This document shows positions 25,790 to 35,004 of a DNA stretch of 64,000 bases, one piece after another. The notes below the pieces were generated by a model, which was not told the origin of the DNA, did not search any database, and saw nothing but the letters and a program-made list of their open reading frames with translations. Numbering within the stretch: the first letter of the stretch is position 1; every line of letters starts with the position of its first letter. The stretch is from Candidatus Dormiibacterota bacterium. Its GTDB lineage: Bacteria > Vulcanimicrobiota > Vulcanimicrobiia > Vulcanimicrobiales > Vulcanimicrobiaceae. Location: positions 43,614-107,613 of the forward strand of contig DATKRS010000010.1 in the NCBI GenBank assembly GCA_035532035.1, given 5' to 3'. Both the position numbers and the translations under genes were made by a program.

Positions 25790-26659
25790 ATGAAGCGTCC
25801 CATTCGAAGCATCCTTTTTGCGGCGAGCGTCGCAGCTCTGTGCGGACCGCTCGCCTTCGCCGTGCAGCCCACGCCTGCAGCGGCGAGCAACATCTTCTGC
25901 GGCGCTGACGGGTCGTACGTCCCGTGGGACGCCGCGACGAACGCGCCGGCTCCGAAGACCGCCTCCTCCGAACGCGCGTTACGCGTGGTTTTGTACGCGG
26001 CATCCGGCTCGCGGGTGACCGCGCTCGTGACCTTCATCACGAACGACTCGGCATATCAGGCGACGATTGCCGGCGTGCCGCTGCACGAACAAGCGCGCGC
26101 CGGCGATCGCATGAGCGATCCGGTTCTCGTGACCTTCGACCGGTCGGTCGGCGTCCAGTACGCATACGTGGATTCGTATGCAGTGGACGGCGCGGCGCTC
26201 GTCTCGTGTCCCAGCTTCGTCAATCAAGTCTATCCCTGGGGTGCGACGCCGCGTCCGAACAGTGCCGTGCCATCGCTGCACATCATCGCCAGCTCGACGG
26301 TTCCGACGATGCCGCGGCGTTACGCGATGGTCGCAGCGACGCTGCTCCAGCCACTTCCTTCGCTCGCGTGCGGCGCAGCCTACGCGCCGTCGCGAATGGC
26401 GCTGCAGCCGCGGAGCGACTGGTCGGCGCAGGATGAAATGGCGAGCTACTCCAGCGGCCGCGGCGGCACCTCGGCGCTCGTCGCGATCTACCTCGACTCC
26501 AACGGCAAGCCCGTCTACACGCAGCTCGTGCAGTCCAGCGGAAACGCCGTAACGGACACGGAGGCGCTCGACGACGCAAAGACGGAGACGTACTCACCGG
26601 CGAAGTTCCTCTGCATGCCGGTGGTGAGTCTCCTCCTGATGCCGTTTCAACAGAAGTAG
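25790..26659 (+). CDS. secreted protein with TonB C-terminal-like domain, function unknown
   Basis: The ATG at 25790 gives 289 residues with a signal peptide (MKRPIRSILFAASVAALCG ... AAAS). The C-terminal segment VAIYLDSNGKPVYTQLVQSS followed by GNAVTDTEALDDAKTETYSPA resembles the TonB C-terminal fold in pattern (strand, SSGN turn, helix with paired Ala/Asp, then Y-P-A). That fold is common in energy-transducer-like secreted proteins of soil bacteria. The N-terminal half has no family I recognise. It probably acts in the periplasm or outside the cell. The gene diverges from the E1-alpha operon. Confidence 0.72.
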   Translation: MKRPIRSILFAASVAALCGPLAFAVQPTPAAASNIFCGADGSYVPWDAATNAPAPKTASSERALRVVLYAASGSRVTALVTFITNDSAYQATIAGVPLHEQARAGDRMSDPVLVTFDRSVGVQYAYVDSYAVDGAALVSCPSFVNQVYPWGATPRPNSAVPSLHIIASSTVPTMPRRYAMVAATLLQPLPSLACGAAYAPSRMALQPRSDWSAQDEMASYSSGRGGTSALVAIYLDSNGKPVYTQLVQSSGNAVTDTEALDDAKTETYSPAKFLCMPVVSLLLMPFQQK

Positions 26660-26685
26660 CGGCGCGCGCGTAGCGGTTCGGCTGC

Positions 26686-27822
26686 TTGAACCCTGAGCTG
26701 ATCCGCTACCGGCGGCATTTTCACGCGCATCCGGAGCTCTCGCTCGAAGAGCACGAGACCGCGGCTTTCATCGAGCGCGAACTTCGGCAGTGCGATTTCG
26801 ACGAAATTCGAACGCGCATCGGTAAAACGGGAATATTGGCGACGCTGCGCGGCGGACGTCGCGGTCCGACGACGCTGCTTCGCGCCGACATGGATGCTCT
26901 TCCGATAACGGAGCTCGGCACGGCGGAGTATCGCTCGCAGCACGACGGCGTGATGCACGCCTGCGGGCACGACGGGCACATGGCGATTCTGCTGGCGTCG
27001 GCGCGCGCGCTCGCTGCGCGCCGTCAAGACGTAGCCGGGACGGTCGTCTTCTGTTTTCAGCCGGGCGAAGAAGGCTACGGTGGCAACCGGCTGATGATCG
27101 CCGACGGCGCCCTCGAGAATCCGCACGTGGACCGCGTCTTCGCGCTGCACCTCTATACCGGCCTCGACGTCGGAAAAGTCGGAATCCGCGACGGCCCGTT
27201 CTTTGCTGCCTCGGATCAGATTTCCATTATCCTAGAAGGGCACGGCGGGCACGGCGCGATGCCGCAGCTCTCGGTCGATCCGATCGTCGGCGCCGCGCAG
27301 TTCATCACGATGCTGCAGACGCTCGTGAGCCGCGAAGTGCCTCCGAAGGAGCCCGTGGTCGTGACGATCGGGAGAGTCGTTGCGGGGACGACGCACAACG
27401 TGATTCCGGATCGTGCCGAGCTGACCGGCACGGTACGAACGCTCGACGAAGTCGTGCGCCGCTCGATGCCCGAGCGGATCGAGCGCATGCTGCAAGGGCT
27501 CTGTAGCGCGATGCGGATGGAGTACCGCCTCGAGTACGAATGGGGCTATCCCGCCGTCGTCAACGACCCGCGCGAGAACGACGTCGTGCGCGCGATCGCG
27601 AGCGGGAGCGTCGGGGCGGAGAACATCGTCGAACCGCACGAGGTCGTCATGTGGGCCGAGGACATGGCGTACATGCAAGCCGAGCGTCCCGGCGCGTACT
27701 TTCTCGTCGGCGCGCGCGGAGCCGGAATGGGGAACGAGCCGCAGCACAGCGCACGGTACGACATCGACGAGCGAGCTCTCGACGCCGGCTTTCGTATGAT
27801 GACTGGAATAGCAATGCAGTGA
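26686..27822 (+). CDS. M20D-family amidohydrolase (hippurate hydrolase/IAA-amino-acid hydrolase type)
   Basis: The 378-residue metal enzyme shows RRHFHAHPELSLEEHETA, RADMDALPITEL, HACGHDGHMAILL, FQPGEEGYGG and the dimerisation lid region GHGGHGAMPQLSVDPI. It ends with EDMAYM. Members remove acyl groups from N-acyl amino acids. Cytoplasmic location is expected because no signal is visible. The start is TTG 26686, which places RRHFHAHPEL at the usual distance from the N-terminus. The gene lies 26 nt after the secreted protein. Confidence 0.93.
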   Translation: MNPELIRYRRHFHAHPELSLEEHETAAFIERELRQCDFDEIRTRIGKTGILATLRGGRRGPTTLLRADMDALPITELGTAEYRSQHDGVMHACGHDGHMAILLASARALAARRQDVAGTVVFCFQPGEEGYGGNRLMIADGALENPHVDRVFALHLYTGLDVGKVGIRDGPFFAASDQISIILEGHGGHGAMPQLSVDPIVGAAQFITMLQTLVSREVPPKEPVVVTIGRVVAGTTHNVIPDRAELTGTVRTLDEVVRRSMPERIERMLQGLCSAMRMEYRLEYEWGYPAVVNDPRENDVVRAIASGSVGAENIVEPHEVVMWAEDMAYMQAERPGAYFLVGARGAGMGNEPQHSARYDIDERALDAGFRMMTGIAMQ

Positions 27823-27866
27823 CGGACTCCGGCGTACGGCGATACGCGATCGTCCCTTAGCTCGGC

Positions 27867-28904
27867 TCAGGTGAGGGCGGCCTCGAGAGCGTCCGCGAAT
27901 GCTTCGACGTCCTCGGGCTGCGTCGCCCAGTGCGTCATCCAGCGCACCTCCGGCAGCGCTTCGTCGAACGTGTAGAAGAAGAACTCGCCCTGCGCGCGGG
28001 CAATCGCGGCGCGGTCCATCGTTGCGAAGATGGCATTGCAGCAAACGGGTCTCGTGACGCGGATTGCGGGGATGGCCAGGACGCGCTCGTGAAGCCGCGC
28101 CGTCATCGCATTGGCGTGCGAGGCGTAGCGCAGCCAGAGATCGTCAGAGAGCAGGGCGTCGAACTGCGCGGCCACGAAGCGCATCTTCGAGGCCAGCTGC
28201 ATCCCTTGTTTGCGGGCGAAAGGCACGGCGCCGGCCGTAAGCTCGGGCGTGAAGAAACAGATCGCCTCGCCGAACATCAAACCGTTCTTCGTGCCGCCGA
28301 AGGTGAGCGCGTCGACGCCGAGATCGGCAGTGATCGCACGCGGGGTGGCGTGCAATGCTGCGGCAGCATTCGCGATCCGTGCGCCGTCCACGTGCACGAG
28401 CAGGCCTCGCTCGTGCGCGTAGTCGCAGAGCTCGCGAATCTCGCCGGGTTCGTAGAGGCCTCCGTACTCCGTCGACTGCGAAATGGAGACGACTCGCGGC
28501 TGCGGATGATGCTCGTCGTGCCCGGGATGCAGGTGCGGCTCGAGGTCCGCCGGGCTCAGCTTGCCGTCGTTCGTCACGACCGGGATTACCTTCGAGCCGG
28601 CGAAGCGCTCGAACGCGCCGCACTCGTCGGTCTGGAGATGCGCGCTCGCCGGGCAGAGCACGGCCTCCCACGGTCGTACGAGGCAGCTGAGTGCGACGAC
28701 GTTGGCGCCGGTGCCGTTGAACGTGAAATACACGTCCGTCGTCTCGCCGAAGTGTTCGCGAAAGCGGCGAATCGCCGACGCCGTCCATGCGTCGTGGCCG
28801 TAACCGATCGCATCGCCCCCATTTGCGTGGCGGATCGCGTCGAGGATCTCGGGAGCGACCGGAGCGGTGTTGTCGCTCGCGAAGCTGCGCGCCGCCGGGC
28901 TCAC
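27867..28904 (-). CDS. ltaE: low-specificity L-threonine aldolase-like PLP enzyme
   Basis: The 345-residue aldolase/beta-eliminating-lyase family protein shows FASDNTAPVAPEIL, FTFNGTGANVVAL, HLQTDECGAFE, VSISQSTEYGGLY, VHVDGARIANAA and FGGTKNGLMFGEA, with the PLP-binding Lys. It would cleave threonine or allo-threonine to glycine and acetaldehyde. The GTG start at 28904 overlaps the upstream nuclease stop as GTGA; a longer frame adds 14 residues without similarity. It is the last gene of a three-gene minus-strand unit. Confidence 0.88.
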   Translation of the reverse strand: MSPAARSFASDNTAPVAPEILDAIRHANGGDAIGYGHDAWTASAIRRFREHFGETTDVYFTFNGTGANVVALSCLVRPWEAVLCPASAHLQTDECGAFERFAGSKVIPVVTNDGKLSPADLEPHLHPGHDEHHPQPRVVSISQSTEYGGLYEPGEIRELCDYAHERGLLVHVDGARIANAAAALHATPRAITADLGVDALTFGGTKNGLMFGEAICFFTPELTAGAVPFARKQGMQLASKMRFVAAQFDALLSDDLWLRYASHANAMTARLHERVLAIPAIRVTRPVCCNAIFATMDRAAIARAQGEFFFYTFDEALPEVRWMTHWATQPEDVEAFADALEAALT

Positions 28905-30259
28905 AATGGTACCGTGGTTCCGCGTTGCCCGGCTTCGGCCGGCCATCCGAACTGCGTCGTCGAGAACGCCGCCAGCGCCATTGCGGACTCGGGCTCGCCA
29001 TGCACGGCGTACAAATGGGGCTTGCTCGTGCAGGTCGAGAACCAGCGCCCGAAGTCGGTGCGATCCGCATGGCCGCTGAAGCCCGCCAAGTCCACGATTT
29101 TCGCACGCACCGGCAGCGTGTCACCGTAGAGGCGCAGCGCCTTCACGCCGTGCGTCAGCAACGACCCGAGCGTGCCGCGGCTTTGATAGCCGACGAAGAT
29201 CACCGTAGAATCGGCTTGGGCGACATGGTTGTGGAGGTGATGGAGGACGCGTCCGCCCGATGCCATGCCGCTCGCCGAAACGATGAGCTGGGGTCCCTCG
29301 AGACGGTTGAGCGCCTTCGACTGCTCGGTCGTTACGGCAAGGGAGAAGTTGCGTACGCCGAACGGCGTTTCAGGCGTGCCGTGAGGTATCGGCTTGTGCG
29401 CGTCGGGGAAGCTTTCGAAGAGCGTGTCGACCTTCTCCGCCATCGGGCTGTCGAGATGCACGGGCAGCGCCGCGATTTTCGGCTCCCTCGCCTGGATGGC
29501 GGCAACGGCCAAGAGCATGTCCTGCGTGCGTTCCACGGCGAACGCCGGCATCACGATGGTGCCTCCGCGGGCGATGCCGTCGAGCAGCGCCGCTTGGAGC
29601 GCGTCGAGAGCGTCTACGGGGTGCGTGCGGTCACCGTACGTCGATTCGCAGACGATCGTATCGGCGCGTCCGATCGGATCGGGATCGTAGAGCAAGGTGC
29701 GCCCGTACCGTCCCAGATCGCCGGAGAAGACGATGCGCTTGCCCTCGAGCTCGAAGGCGACGAAGGCGGAGCCGATGACGTGCGCCGCGTTGTGGTATGT
29801 CGCGCGCACGCCGGAAACGGCGTCGAACTGCGTTCCGAGCGGAACGGCTCGCACCAGGCGCATCGTGCGAGCGACGTCCCGCTCGTCGTAGTACGCCGGC
29901 GGCACGCTTGGGTGCTCGTGTTCCAGACCGCGCTGCAACATCTCTTGCTGCAAGTGCGCTGCGTCGTCGAGCACGATCTGCATGAGGGCTTGCGTCGGCG
30001 GCGTGCAGTAGATCGGGCCGGCGAAGCCATCATGCACGAGTTTGGGAAGGTAGCCGATGTGATCGAGGTGGCCGTGGGTGACGACGACGGCCTCGACGTC
30101 GTCCGGCTCGACCGGCAGAGGTGCGTCGTTGAGCGCCGCGATCTGGTGCGTCCCTTGAAAGAGGCCGCAGTCGACGAAGAACCGCCTGCCACCAACCGTG
30201 AGAAGATGCTTGCTGCCGGTGACCGTGCCGGCCGCGCCGACGAAGGTGAGCTCAGCCAC
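28901..30259 (-). CDS. beta-CASP metallo-beta-lactamase-fold RNA-processing exonuclease
   Basis: The 452-residue protein starts LTFVGAAGTVTGSKHLL and has the metal motif THGHLDHIG, FSGDLGRYG, and ESTYGDRTH typical of CPSF73/YSH1-like and bacterial MBL exonucleases. It continues with the beta-CASP region PAFAVERTQDML, SPMAEKV, SASGMASGGRVLHHL and a late AGFSGHADRTDF carrying the final His ligand. It probably processes RNA in the cytoplasm. The GTG start overlaps the LOG gene by 8 nt. Confidence 0.93.
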   Translation of the reverse strand: MAELTFVGAAGTVTGSKHLLTVGGRRFFVDCGLFQGTHQIAALNDAPLPVEPDDVEAVVVTHGHLDHIGYLPKLVHDGFAGPIYCTPPTQALMQIVLDDAAHLQQEMLQRGLEHEHPSVPPAYYDERDVARTMRLVRAVPLGTQFDAVSGVRATYHNAAHVIGSAFVAFELEGKRIVFSGDLGRYGRTLLYDPDPIGRADTIVCESTYGDRTHPVDALDALQAALLDGIARGGTIVMPAFAVERTQDMLLAVAAIQAREPKIAALPVHLDSPMAEKVDTLFESFPDAHKPIPHGTPETPFGVRNFSLAVTTEQSKALNRLEGPQLIVSASGMASGGRVLHHLHNHVAQADSTVIFVGYQSRGTLGSLLTHGVKALRLYGDTLPVRAKIVDLAGFSGHADRTDFGRWFSTCTSKPHLYAVHGEPESAMALAAFSTTQFGWPAEAGQRGTTVPL

Positions 30260-30827
30260 GCGCCGCGGTAAGGGCGAGCGAGCTCGGAAGTGCGTTACGC
30301 AGGTAGAGATCCAGGCAGCGGTCGACGAGCGACGCCGGGTCGGCGTCCTCCACGATGATCGCGCCGGTCTCTTTCTTGACGATTTTGCGCACGTCATCGA
30401 CGTGATCGGAGATGCCGCCGGAGTGAGCGAGGACGCCGATCAGCTTTCCTTCGTCGTACGCGATGCAGAACTCGCCGAGCGTTCCGCTGCGACCTCCGAG
30501 AAAGAGCACGAAGTCGGAGCTGTGGATGTTGTGCGTCTCGCGCCCCATGAGTCCGGAGCCGGTAAAGACGATGGAAGTGTACGGCTGAATCGGCGAGTGG
30601 TAGACGTCGACGTGCTCTTCACGCGTGAGGGCGGGCGAGACACCCAGGCTCGCGCCGCCTGCCTCGTGGGTGCCGAGCACCGCTGCGTGCGGTAATCCCG
30701 GGCACGCGCCGGTAACGATCGTGCAATCGCGTTCGGCGATGCGCCTGCCCAGACGACGCGCCGCGGCGAGGTGTTCTGCAGAAATGCTTCCGCCCGAGGA
30801 GCCCATGACGCCGACCTGGATCTTCAT
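30252..30827 (-). CDS. LOG-family / TIGR00725-type nucleotide-binding protein
   Basis: The 191-residue Rossmann-like protein starts KIQVGVMGSSGGSIS, with CTIVTGACPGLPHAAVLGT and the phosphoribohydrolase-like loop GGRSGTLGEFCIAYDEGKLIGVL. That loop stands in for the family PGGxGTxxE. Related LOG proteins split nucleoside monophosphates to base and ribose 5-phosphate. The TIGR00725 branch is uncharacterised, so I claim only fold and likely nucleotide binding. An ATG 24 nt upstream is an alternative start. Confidence 0.82.
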   Translation of the reverse strand: MKIQVGVMGSSGGSISAEHLAAARRLGRRIAERDCTIVTGACPGLPHAAVLGTHEAGGASLGVSPALTREEHVDVYHSPIQPYTSIVFTGSGLMGRETHNIHSSDFVLFLGGRSGTLGEFCIAYDEGKLIGVLAHSGGISDHVDDVRKIVKKETGAIIVEDADPASLVDRCLDLYLRNALPSSLALTAARG

Positions 30828-30867
30828 GCAAGCGGGGATACCGTGCGACATTCCGCGGAACCTACCG

Positions 30868-30894
30868 CGAGGAGTAACGCCGAGCATCTCCTCG
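30868..30894. promoter_or_regulatory. 7-bp inverted repeat between divergent genes
   Basis: CGAGGAG (30868-30874) and CTCCTCG (30888-30894) are perfect 7-bp arms with a 13-nt loop, in the 79-bp divergent gap between the LOG and ETF-QO genes. A 10-bp palindrome TTCCGCGGAA lies just before it (30851-30860). It could be an operator or a leader hairpin ending 12 nt before the ETF-QO ATG. This is a sequence observation only. Confidence 0.35.
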
Positions 30895-30906
30895 AAGAAA
30901 CCCCGC

Positions 30907-32562
30907 ATGGCGGAGCGCGAGCGCCTCGAAGTCGACGTTCTCTTTGTCGGTGCCGGTCCGGCGAGCCTTGCCGGTGCGATCGTGCTCGCGGAACGCGCGA
31001 AGAGCGCGAGCCGCACGCTCGAGATTCTCGTCATCGAGAAGGCCGCCGAGGCCTGGAACCATGCGATCTCCGGCGCGGTGCTCGATCCGCGCGCGTTCGA
31101 AGAGCTCGACACCAATTGGCTCGAACACGGCGTTCCCGTCGAGTCGCCCGTGACGCGCGACGAGCTCTGGTATCTTACGCACAGCGGCACGTTCAAGGCA
31201 CCGTTCACGCCGCCGCCGCTCAACAACAAAGGCAAGTACGTTGCGTCGTTGCAGAAGATCGTACGATGGCTCGCCGATCGTGCAGAGGAAGCGGGCGTGC
31301 AGATCTTTCCCGCGTTTCCCGGTCAAGAGTTGCTGTGGGACGGAAGCCGCGTCGCCGGCGTTCGCACCGGCGACAAAGGGCTCGATCGCGACGGCAATCC
31401 CAAGTCCAACTACGAGCCCGGTGCCGATCTGGTAGCAAAGATCGTCGTTCTCGGCGAAGGTCCGCTGGGCACGCTGACCAAACAGGCCGTCGCGCGTTTG
31501 GGCCTAGATGCCGGACGCGAGCCGGCGGTGTACGCACTCGGCGTGAAGGAGCTCTGGCAGTGCCCACCGGGATCGGTGCAAGCCGGCAGCGTGACCCATA
31601 CGCTGGGCTATCCATTGCCCGCGCAAACGTTCGGCGGAGCGTTTATCTACGGAATGACCGGAGACATTCTCGACATCGGCATGGTTACCGGGCTCGACGC
31701 GCGCGATCCGACGAGCGATCCGCACAACGAGCTCCAGCGCTTGAAGCAGCATCCTTCGATTGCCGCGCTATTGCGCGGCGCAAAGCTGCTGCGTTACGGA
31801 GCCAAAGCGATTCCGGAAGGCGGCCTCTTCGCAATGCCGCGGCTCTACGCCGGCGGGTTGATGATCGTCGGCGACTCGGGCGGATTCCTCAACGGCATGC
31901 GCCTCAAAGGCATTCACTTGGCGATGAAGTCCGGCATGCTCGCCGGTGAGACCGCGTGGGAGGCCCTGCAGGCCGGCCGATTCGATGAGGCGACGCTCGC
32001 GGGATATCAGCGGCGGTTCGAAGGGTCGTGGGCGTACGGGGAACTGCGCCGTGCACGCAACTTCCATCAGGGCTTCGAGCGCGGCCTTCTCTTCGGCATG
32101 CTCAACGCGGGGCTCTCGACGATCTCAGGCGGGCGCGGGTTCGGCTTCTTCGAGCGGCTTCACGCTAAACCCGGCTTTGCAGTGATGGAGAAGCGCGGCT
32201 ACGAGCCGCCGGAATCGCCGCGCGCAACCATAGACGGCGTGCTGACGTTCGACAAGCTCACCGACGTCTACAACTCCGGCACGATGCACGACGAGAACCA
32301 GCCATGCCACCTGCACGTCTCGGACACGAATATTTGCCGCGATCGGTGCACGGTGGAGTACGGTAATCCGTGCCGCTATTTCTGTCCGGCAGCGGTCTAC
32401 GAACCGCTCTTCGAGAAACGCGACGGCTCGGTCGAGGGCCGCTTGCAGATCAACTTCACGAACTGCGTCCACTGTAAGACGTGCGACATCGCCGATCCGT
32501 ACCAGATCATCACGTGGGTACCTCCGGAAGGCGGAGGGGGGCCCGTCTACACGGGCATGTGA
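30907..32562 (+). CDS. electron-transferring-flavoprotein:ubiquinone oxidoreductase
   Basis: The 551-residue protein has an N-terminal FAD motif (FVGAGPASLAGAIVLAE), WNHAISGAVLDPRAF, GMVTGLDARDP, GDSGGFLNGMRLKGIHLAM and a C-terminal ferredoxin-like domain. That domain's 4Fe-4S cysteines are CRYFCPAAVYEP and CVHCKTCDIADP. It transfers electrons from ETF (fed by acyl-CoA and amino-acid dehydrogenases) to the membrane quinone pool. Here that pool may be menaquinone, given mqnB/mqnD nearby. No etfAB is in the window. Its stop overlaps the thiS start (TGATG). Confidence 0.94.
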   Translation: MAERERLEVDVLFVGAGPASLAGAIVLAERAKSASRTLEILVIEKAAEAWNHAISGAVLDPRAFEELDTNWLEHGVPVESPVTRDELWYLTHSGTFKAPFTPPPLNNKGKYVASLQKIVRWLADRAEEAGVQIFPAFPGQELLWDGSRVAGVRTGDKGLDRDGNPKSNYEPGADLVAKIVVLGEGPLGTLTKQAVARLGLDAGREPAVYALGVKELWQCPPGSVQAGSVTHTLGYPLPAQTFGGAFIYGMTGDILDIGMVTGLDARDPTSDPHNELQRLKQHPSIAALLRGAKLLRYGAKAIPEGGLFAMPRLYAGGLMIVGDSGGFLNGMRLKGIHLAMKSGMLAGETAWEALQAGRFDEATLAGYQRRFEGSWAYGELRRARNFHQGFERGLLFGMLNAGLSTISGGRGFGFFERLHAKPGFAVMEKRGYEPPESPRATIDGVLTFDKLTDVYNSGTMHDENQPCHLHVSDTNICRDRCTVEYGNPCRYFCPAAVYEPLFEKRDGSVEGRLQINFTNCVHCKTCDIADPYQIITWVPPEGGGGPVYTGM

Positions 32563-32762
32563 TGACGGTCACGGTCAACGGAGAGTCGCGCGAGCTGCGC
32601 GAGGGCCTCACGATCGCGCAGCTGCTTGTATTGCTGGGTACGGCGCAGACCGGGATTGCGGTCGCCTGCAACGATGCGGTGGTCCGGCGCTCGACCTTCG
32701 GCGAGTACCGCATCGCACACGGCGATCGCATCGAGGTCATCCAAGCGGTGGCGGGCGGCTGA
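32562..32762 (+). CDS. thiS: sulfur carrier protein ThiS
   Basis: The 66-residue ubiquitin-like protein starts [12 protein letters not shown] and ends in the diagnostic C-terminal Gly-Gly (QAVAGG) that is converted to a thiocarboxylate. It donates sulfur to ThiG for thiazole synthesis. The ATG lies within the ETF-QO stop codon region (TGATG), and thiG follows 22 nt downstream, which supports the assignment over MoaD. Confidence 0.93.
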   Translation: MTVTVNGESRELREGLTIAQLLVLLGTAQTGIAVACNDAVVRRSTFGEYRIAHGDRIEVIQAVAGG

Positions 32763-32784
32763 GGGAGAAAGAGTCCGAAGAATC

Positions 32785-33570
32785 ATGAATGATGTTCTGA
32801 GAATCGGTACGCTTGAGTTCGCGTCGCGGCTGATCGTCGGCACGGGAAAGTATCCCTCCCTCGAGGTTATGCAAGCCGCGCACGCGGCGAGCGGCGCACA
32901 AATGGTGACCGTTGCGATCAGGCGTATTGCTCTCGACGACCCGAGCGGCAAGACGCTCCTCGATTACATCGACCGCTCGCGCTTGACGATTCTTCCGAAC
33001 ACCGCCGGATGCTATACCGCGCGGGACGCCGTCCTCACGGCGCAGCTTGCGCGCGAGCTTTTGCAGACCGACCTCGTCAAGCTCGAGGTCATCGGCGACG
33101 CGCAGACGCTGCACCCCGATCCGCGCGCGACGCTCGAGGCGGCGGAGCGCCTCGTCGCCGACGGGTTTACCGTGCTCCCGTATGTCGGCGACGACCCGAT
33201 CGTATGCCGGCAGCTCGAAGAGATCGGCTGCGCGGCCGTCATGCCGCTTGCCGCGCCGATCGGAAGCGGCCTTGGCGTTTGCAATCCGTACTCGATTCGT
33301 ATCATCAAGGAGCGCGCGAAGGTTCCCGTCATCGTCGACGCCGGCGTCGGGACCGCCTCCGATGCTGCAATCGCGATGGAGCTGGGCGTCGATGCGCTGC
33401 TCATGAACACGGGCATCGCCGCTGCCCGTAACCCGGTGCTCATGGCGCATGCGATGCGTCGTGCGGTCGAGGCGGGGCGAATGGCCTACCTGGCGGGGAG
33501 AATGGCCAAGCGTCTCTACGCGAGCGCATCGAGCCCGATGGAAAACCTCATCGCCGTCGAGGAGGCGTAG
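32785..33570 (+). CDS. thiG: thiazole synthase
   Basis: The 261-residue TIM-barrel enzyme shows [34 protein letters not shown] with the Schiff-base lysine, [21 protein letters not shown] and [20 protein letters not shown]. It builds the thiazole phosphate of thiamine from 1-deoxyxylulose 5-phosphate, an imine and ThiS thiocarboxylate. ThiF and the imine source (ThiO or ThiH) are not adjacent. A rhodanese gene follows 5 nt downstream, which fits sulfur supply. Confidence 0.96.
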   Translation: MNDVLRIGTLEFASRLIVGTGKYPSLEVMQAAHAASGAQMVTVAIRRIALDDPSGKTLLDYIDRSRLTILPNTAGCYTARDAVLTAQLARELLQTDLVKLEVIGDAQTLHPDPRATLEAAERLVADGFTVLPYVGDDPIVCRQLEEIGCAAVMPLAAPIGSGLGVCNPYSIRIIKERAKVPVIVDAGVGTASDAAIAMELGVDALLMNTGIAAARNPVLMAHAMRRAVEAGRMAYLAGRMAKRLYASASSPMENLIAVEEA

Positions 33571-33575
33571 CCAGC

Positions 33576-33902
33576 GTGCAGCCGGTAAAAGAGATCTCCG
33601 TCGAAGAGCTTGCGAAATGGCGCGCCGGCGAGAAAGCGTTCGTGCTCGTCGACGTTCGGCATCCGAACGAGTTGAAGCTCGCCGCACTGCCGGACGCCGT
33701 GAACGTCCCGCTCCACGAGCTTGCCGCGCGGCTCGGTGAGCTCGACGGCAACGTGCCGATCGCGCTCATCTGCCATACCGGGGCTCGTAGCGAGTTCGCG
33801 GCCCGATTCTTGGCAAGCAACGGCTTTGCTGATGCCTGCACCGTCGTGGGCGGAATCGACGCCTATTCCGCGCGCGTCGATCCGTCGATTCCACGCTACT
33901 AA
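33576..33902 (+). CDS. single-domain rhodanese-like sulfurtransferase
   Basis: The 108-residue protein has a rhodanese fold (ISVEELAKW, VLVDVRHPNELKLAALPDAVNVPL) with the active-site loop ICHTGARS, persulfide Cys66. It could mobilise sulfur for ThiS in this operon, a role inferred from position. The GTG start lies 5 nt after the thiG stop. Its stop codon overlaps the convergent methyltransferase by 4 nt. Confidence 0.9.
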   Translation: MQPVKEISVEELAKWRAGEKAFVLVDVRHPNELKLAALPDAVNVPLHELAARLGELDGNVPIALICHTGARSEFAARFLASNGFADACTVVGGIDAYSARVDPSIPRY

Positions 33903-34483
33903 GGTCCTTCGCAGCTCCCTCGAACGGCGTACAGGATCCAATGCACGGCGCCACGCAACGGCGACGCCGAATGCGCCCAGGTTCCGGCAATCGCATCGGC
34001 GGCGCGCTCGTCGAGCGAGGTAACGCGAAAATGCGGTTCGACGATTGCCCGGAGCCGCAACTCGTCGAAGTAGACGTGCGCTACCCCGCGTTCGTCGCCG
34101 TCGAGCGGTGCGAACGTTGCCTCAGCCACCTCTTCGCCGCCGCCGTAGCGCGCGTCACGCGTCGAGGCAAACGTCGCAAAGAAGTACGCTCCACCGGAGA
34201 GAACGCACGCGAGCGCGCCGACGCGCTTCCTGACGCTATGCGGGGTTCCGTGTAGCAACGCGTGCGTCGAAAGCGCCCCGTCGAACGGCGCACCGCCGAT
34301 GTCGATCGCGGCAAGCGCGTCCGTTCCCACGGCGGCGGCGTCATCGATCGAGAGGACGTCGAATCCGGCATCCCTCAAGGCCGCAGTATTCCGCCCGATG
34401 CCGCTGCCGAAGTCCAGGACGCGTCCGCCGCCGCGGCAGCACAGCGCCTCGATGAGTTCCCCGGCAAGCGGATGGGCAGGCAT
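33899..34483 (-). CDS. class I SAM-dependent methyltransferase
   Basis: The 194-residue protein has motif I VLDFGSGIGRNTAAL at about residues 22-36 and post-I SIDDAAAVGTDAL, then GALSTHALLHGTPHSVRKRV and an HVYFDELRLRAIV segment typical of small type-11 methyltransferases. The substrate is unknown. ATG 34483 is the first start that keeps motif I near the N-terminus; a longer frame runs antisense through the peroxiredoxin gene. It diverges from the peroxiredoxin by 30 nt. Confidence 0.8.
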   Translation of the reverse strand: MPAHPLAGELIEALCCRGGGRVLDFGSGIGRNTAALRDAGFDVLSIDDAAAVGTDALAAIDIGGAPFDGALSTHALLHGTPHSVRKRVGALACVLSGGAYFFATFASTRDARYGGGEEVAEATFAPLDGDERGVAHVYFDELRLRAIVEPHFRVTSLDERAADAIAGTWAHSASPLRGAVHWILYAVRGSCEGP

Positions 34484-34513
34484 CGGTGCGAGTATACCGC
34501 GAAACGCCCGACG

Positions 34514-34975
34514 ATGCTTACGCAAGGCGATACCATGCCGAACGTCACCGTCGAGGACGACGCGGGGAAGCGCGTCGCGACCAAGGATCTCCTCGGCGGC
34601 TCGCTGCTGCTCTATTTCTATCCGAAAGACGATACGCCGGGCTGCACGAATGAAGCGTCGCAGTTTCGCGATCTGCTTGCGCGCTTCAAGCGAAAGAAGG
34701 TTCGGATCGTCGGCGTCAGTCGCGATAGCGTTGCCTCGCATCAAAAGTTCAAGAAAAAATATGCGCTCCCGTTCGAGCTGCTCTCGGACGTCGAGTCGAA
34801 GCTCTGCGATGCGTTCGGCGTCATCGTCGAGAAGAGCAACTACGGCAAGACGTACATGGGCATTGCGCGCTCGACGTTCTTGATCGACGCGAAGGGTACG
34901 ATCGTCAAAGTGTGGCCGAAGGTGACCGCCGACGGTCACGCCGAGGAAGTGCTGGCGTACCTATCGCAAGAGTAA
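34514..34975 (+). CDS. thiol peroxidase of the Bcp/PrxQ type, probable 1-Cys form
   Basis: The 153-residue peroxiredoxin has the peroxidatic Cys44 in YPKDDTPGCTNEASQF, followed by VSRDSVASHQKFKKKYALPF and MGIARSTFLIDAKGTIVKVW. Many Bcp proteins carry the resolving Cys five residues later (CTxEAC). Here that position is Ser, though another Cys occurs in SKLCDAFG. It would reduce hydroperoxides using thioredoxin or another thiol; trxB is in this window but not linked. The start is ATG 34514, at the correct domain boundary. Confidence 0.92.
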   Translation: MLTQGDTMPNVTVEDDAGKRVATKDLLGGSLLLYFYPKDDTPGCTNEASQFRDLLARFKRKKVRIVGVSRDSVASHQKFKKKYALPFELLSDVESKLCDAFGVIVEKSNYGKTYMGIARSTFLIDAKGTIVKVWPKVTADGHAEEVLAYLSQE

Positions 34976-35004
34976 CAAGACTACTCCTGGAACCTTGGAC
35001 GCCG

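Noticed and set aside
28787..30271. 494-residue plus-strand frame
   Set aside because: It lies antisense to the threonine aldolase start and the beta-CASP nuclease; no domain and high Arg/His content.
32485..32790. TPP riboswitch before thiS/thiG
   Set aside because: thiS starts inside the preceding stop and only 22 nt separate thiS and thiG, so there is no room for the aptamer.
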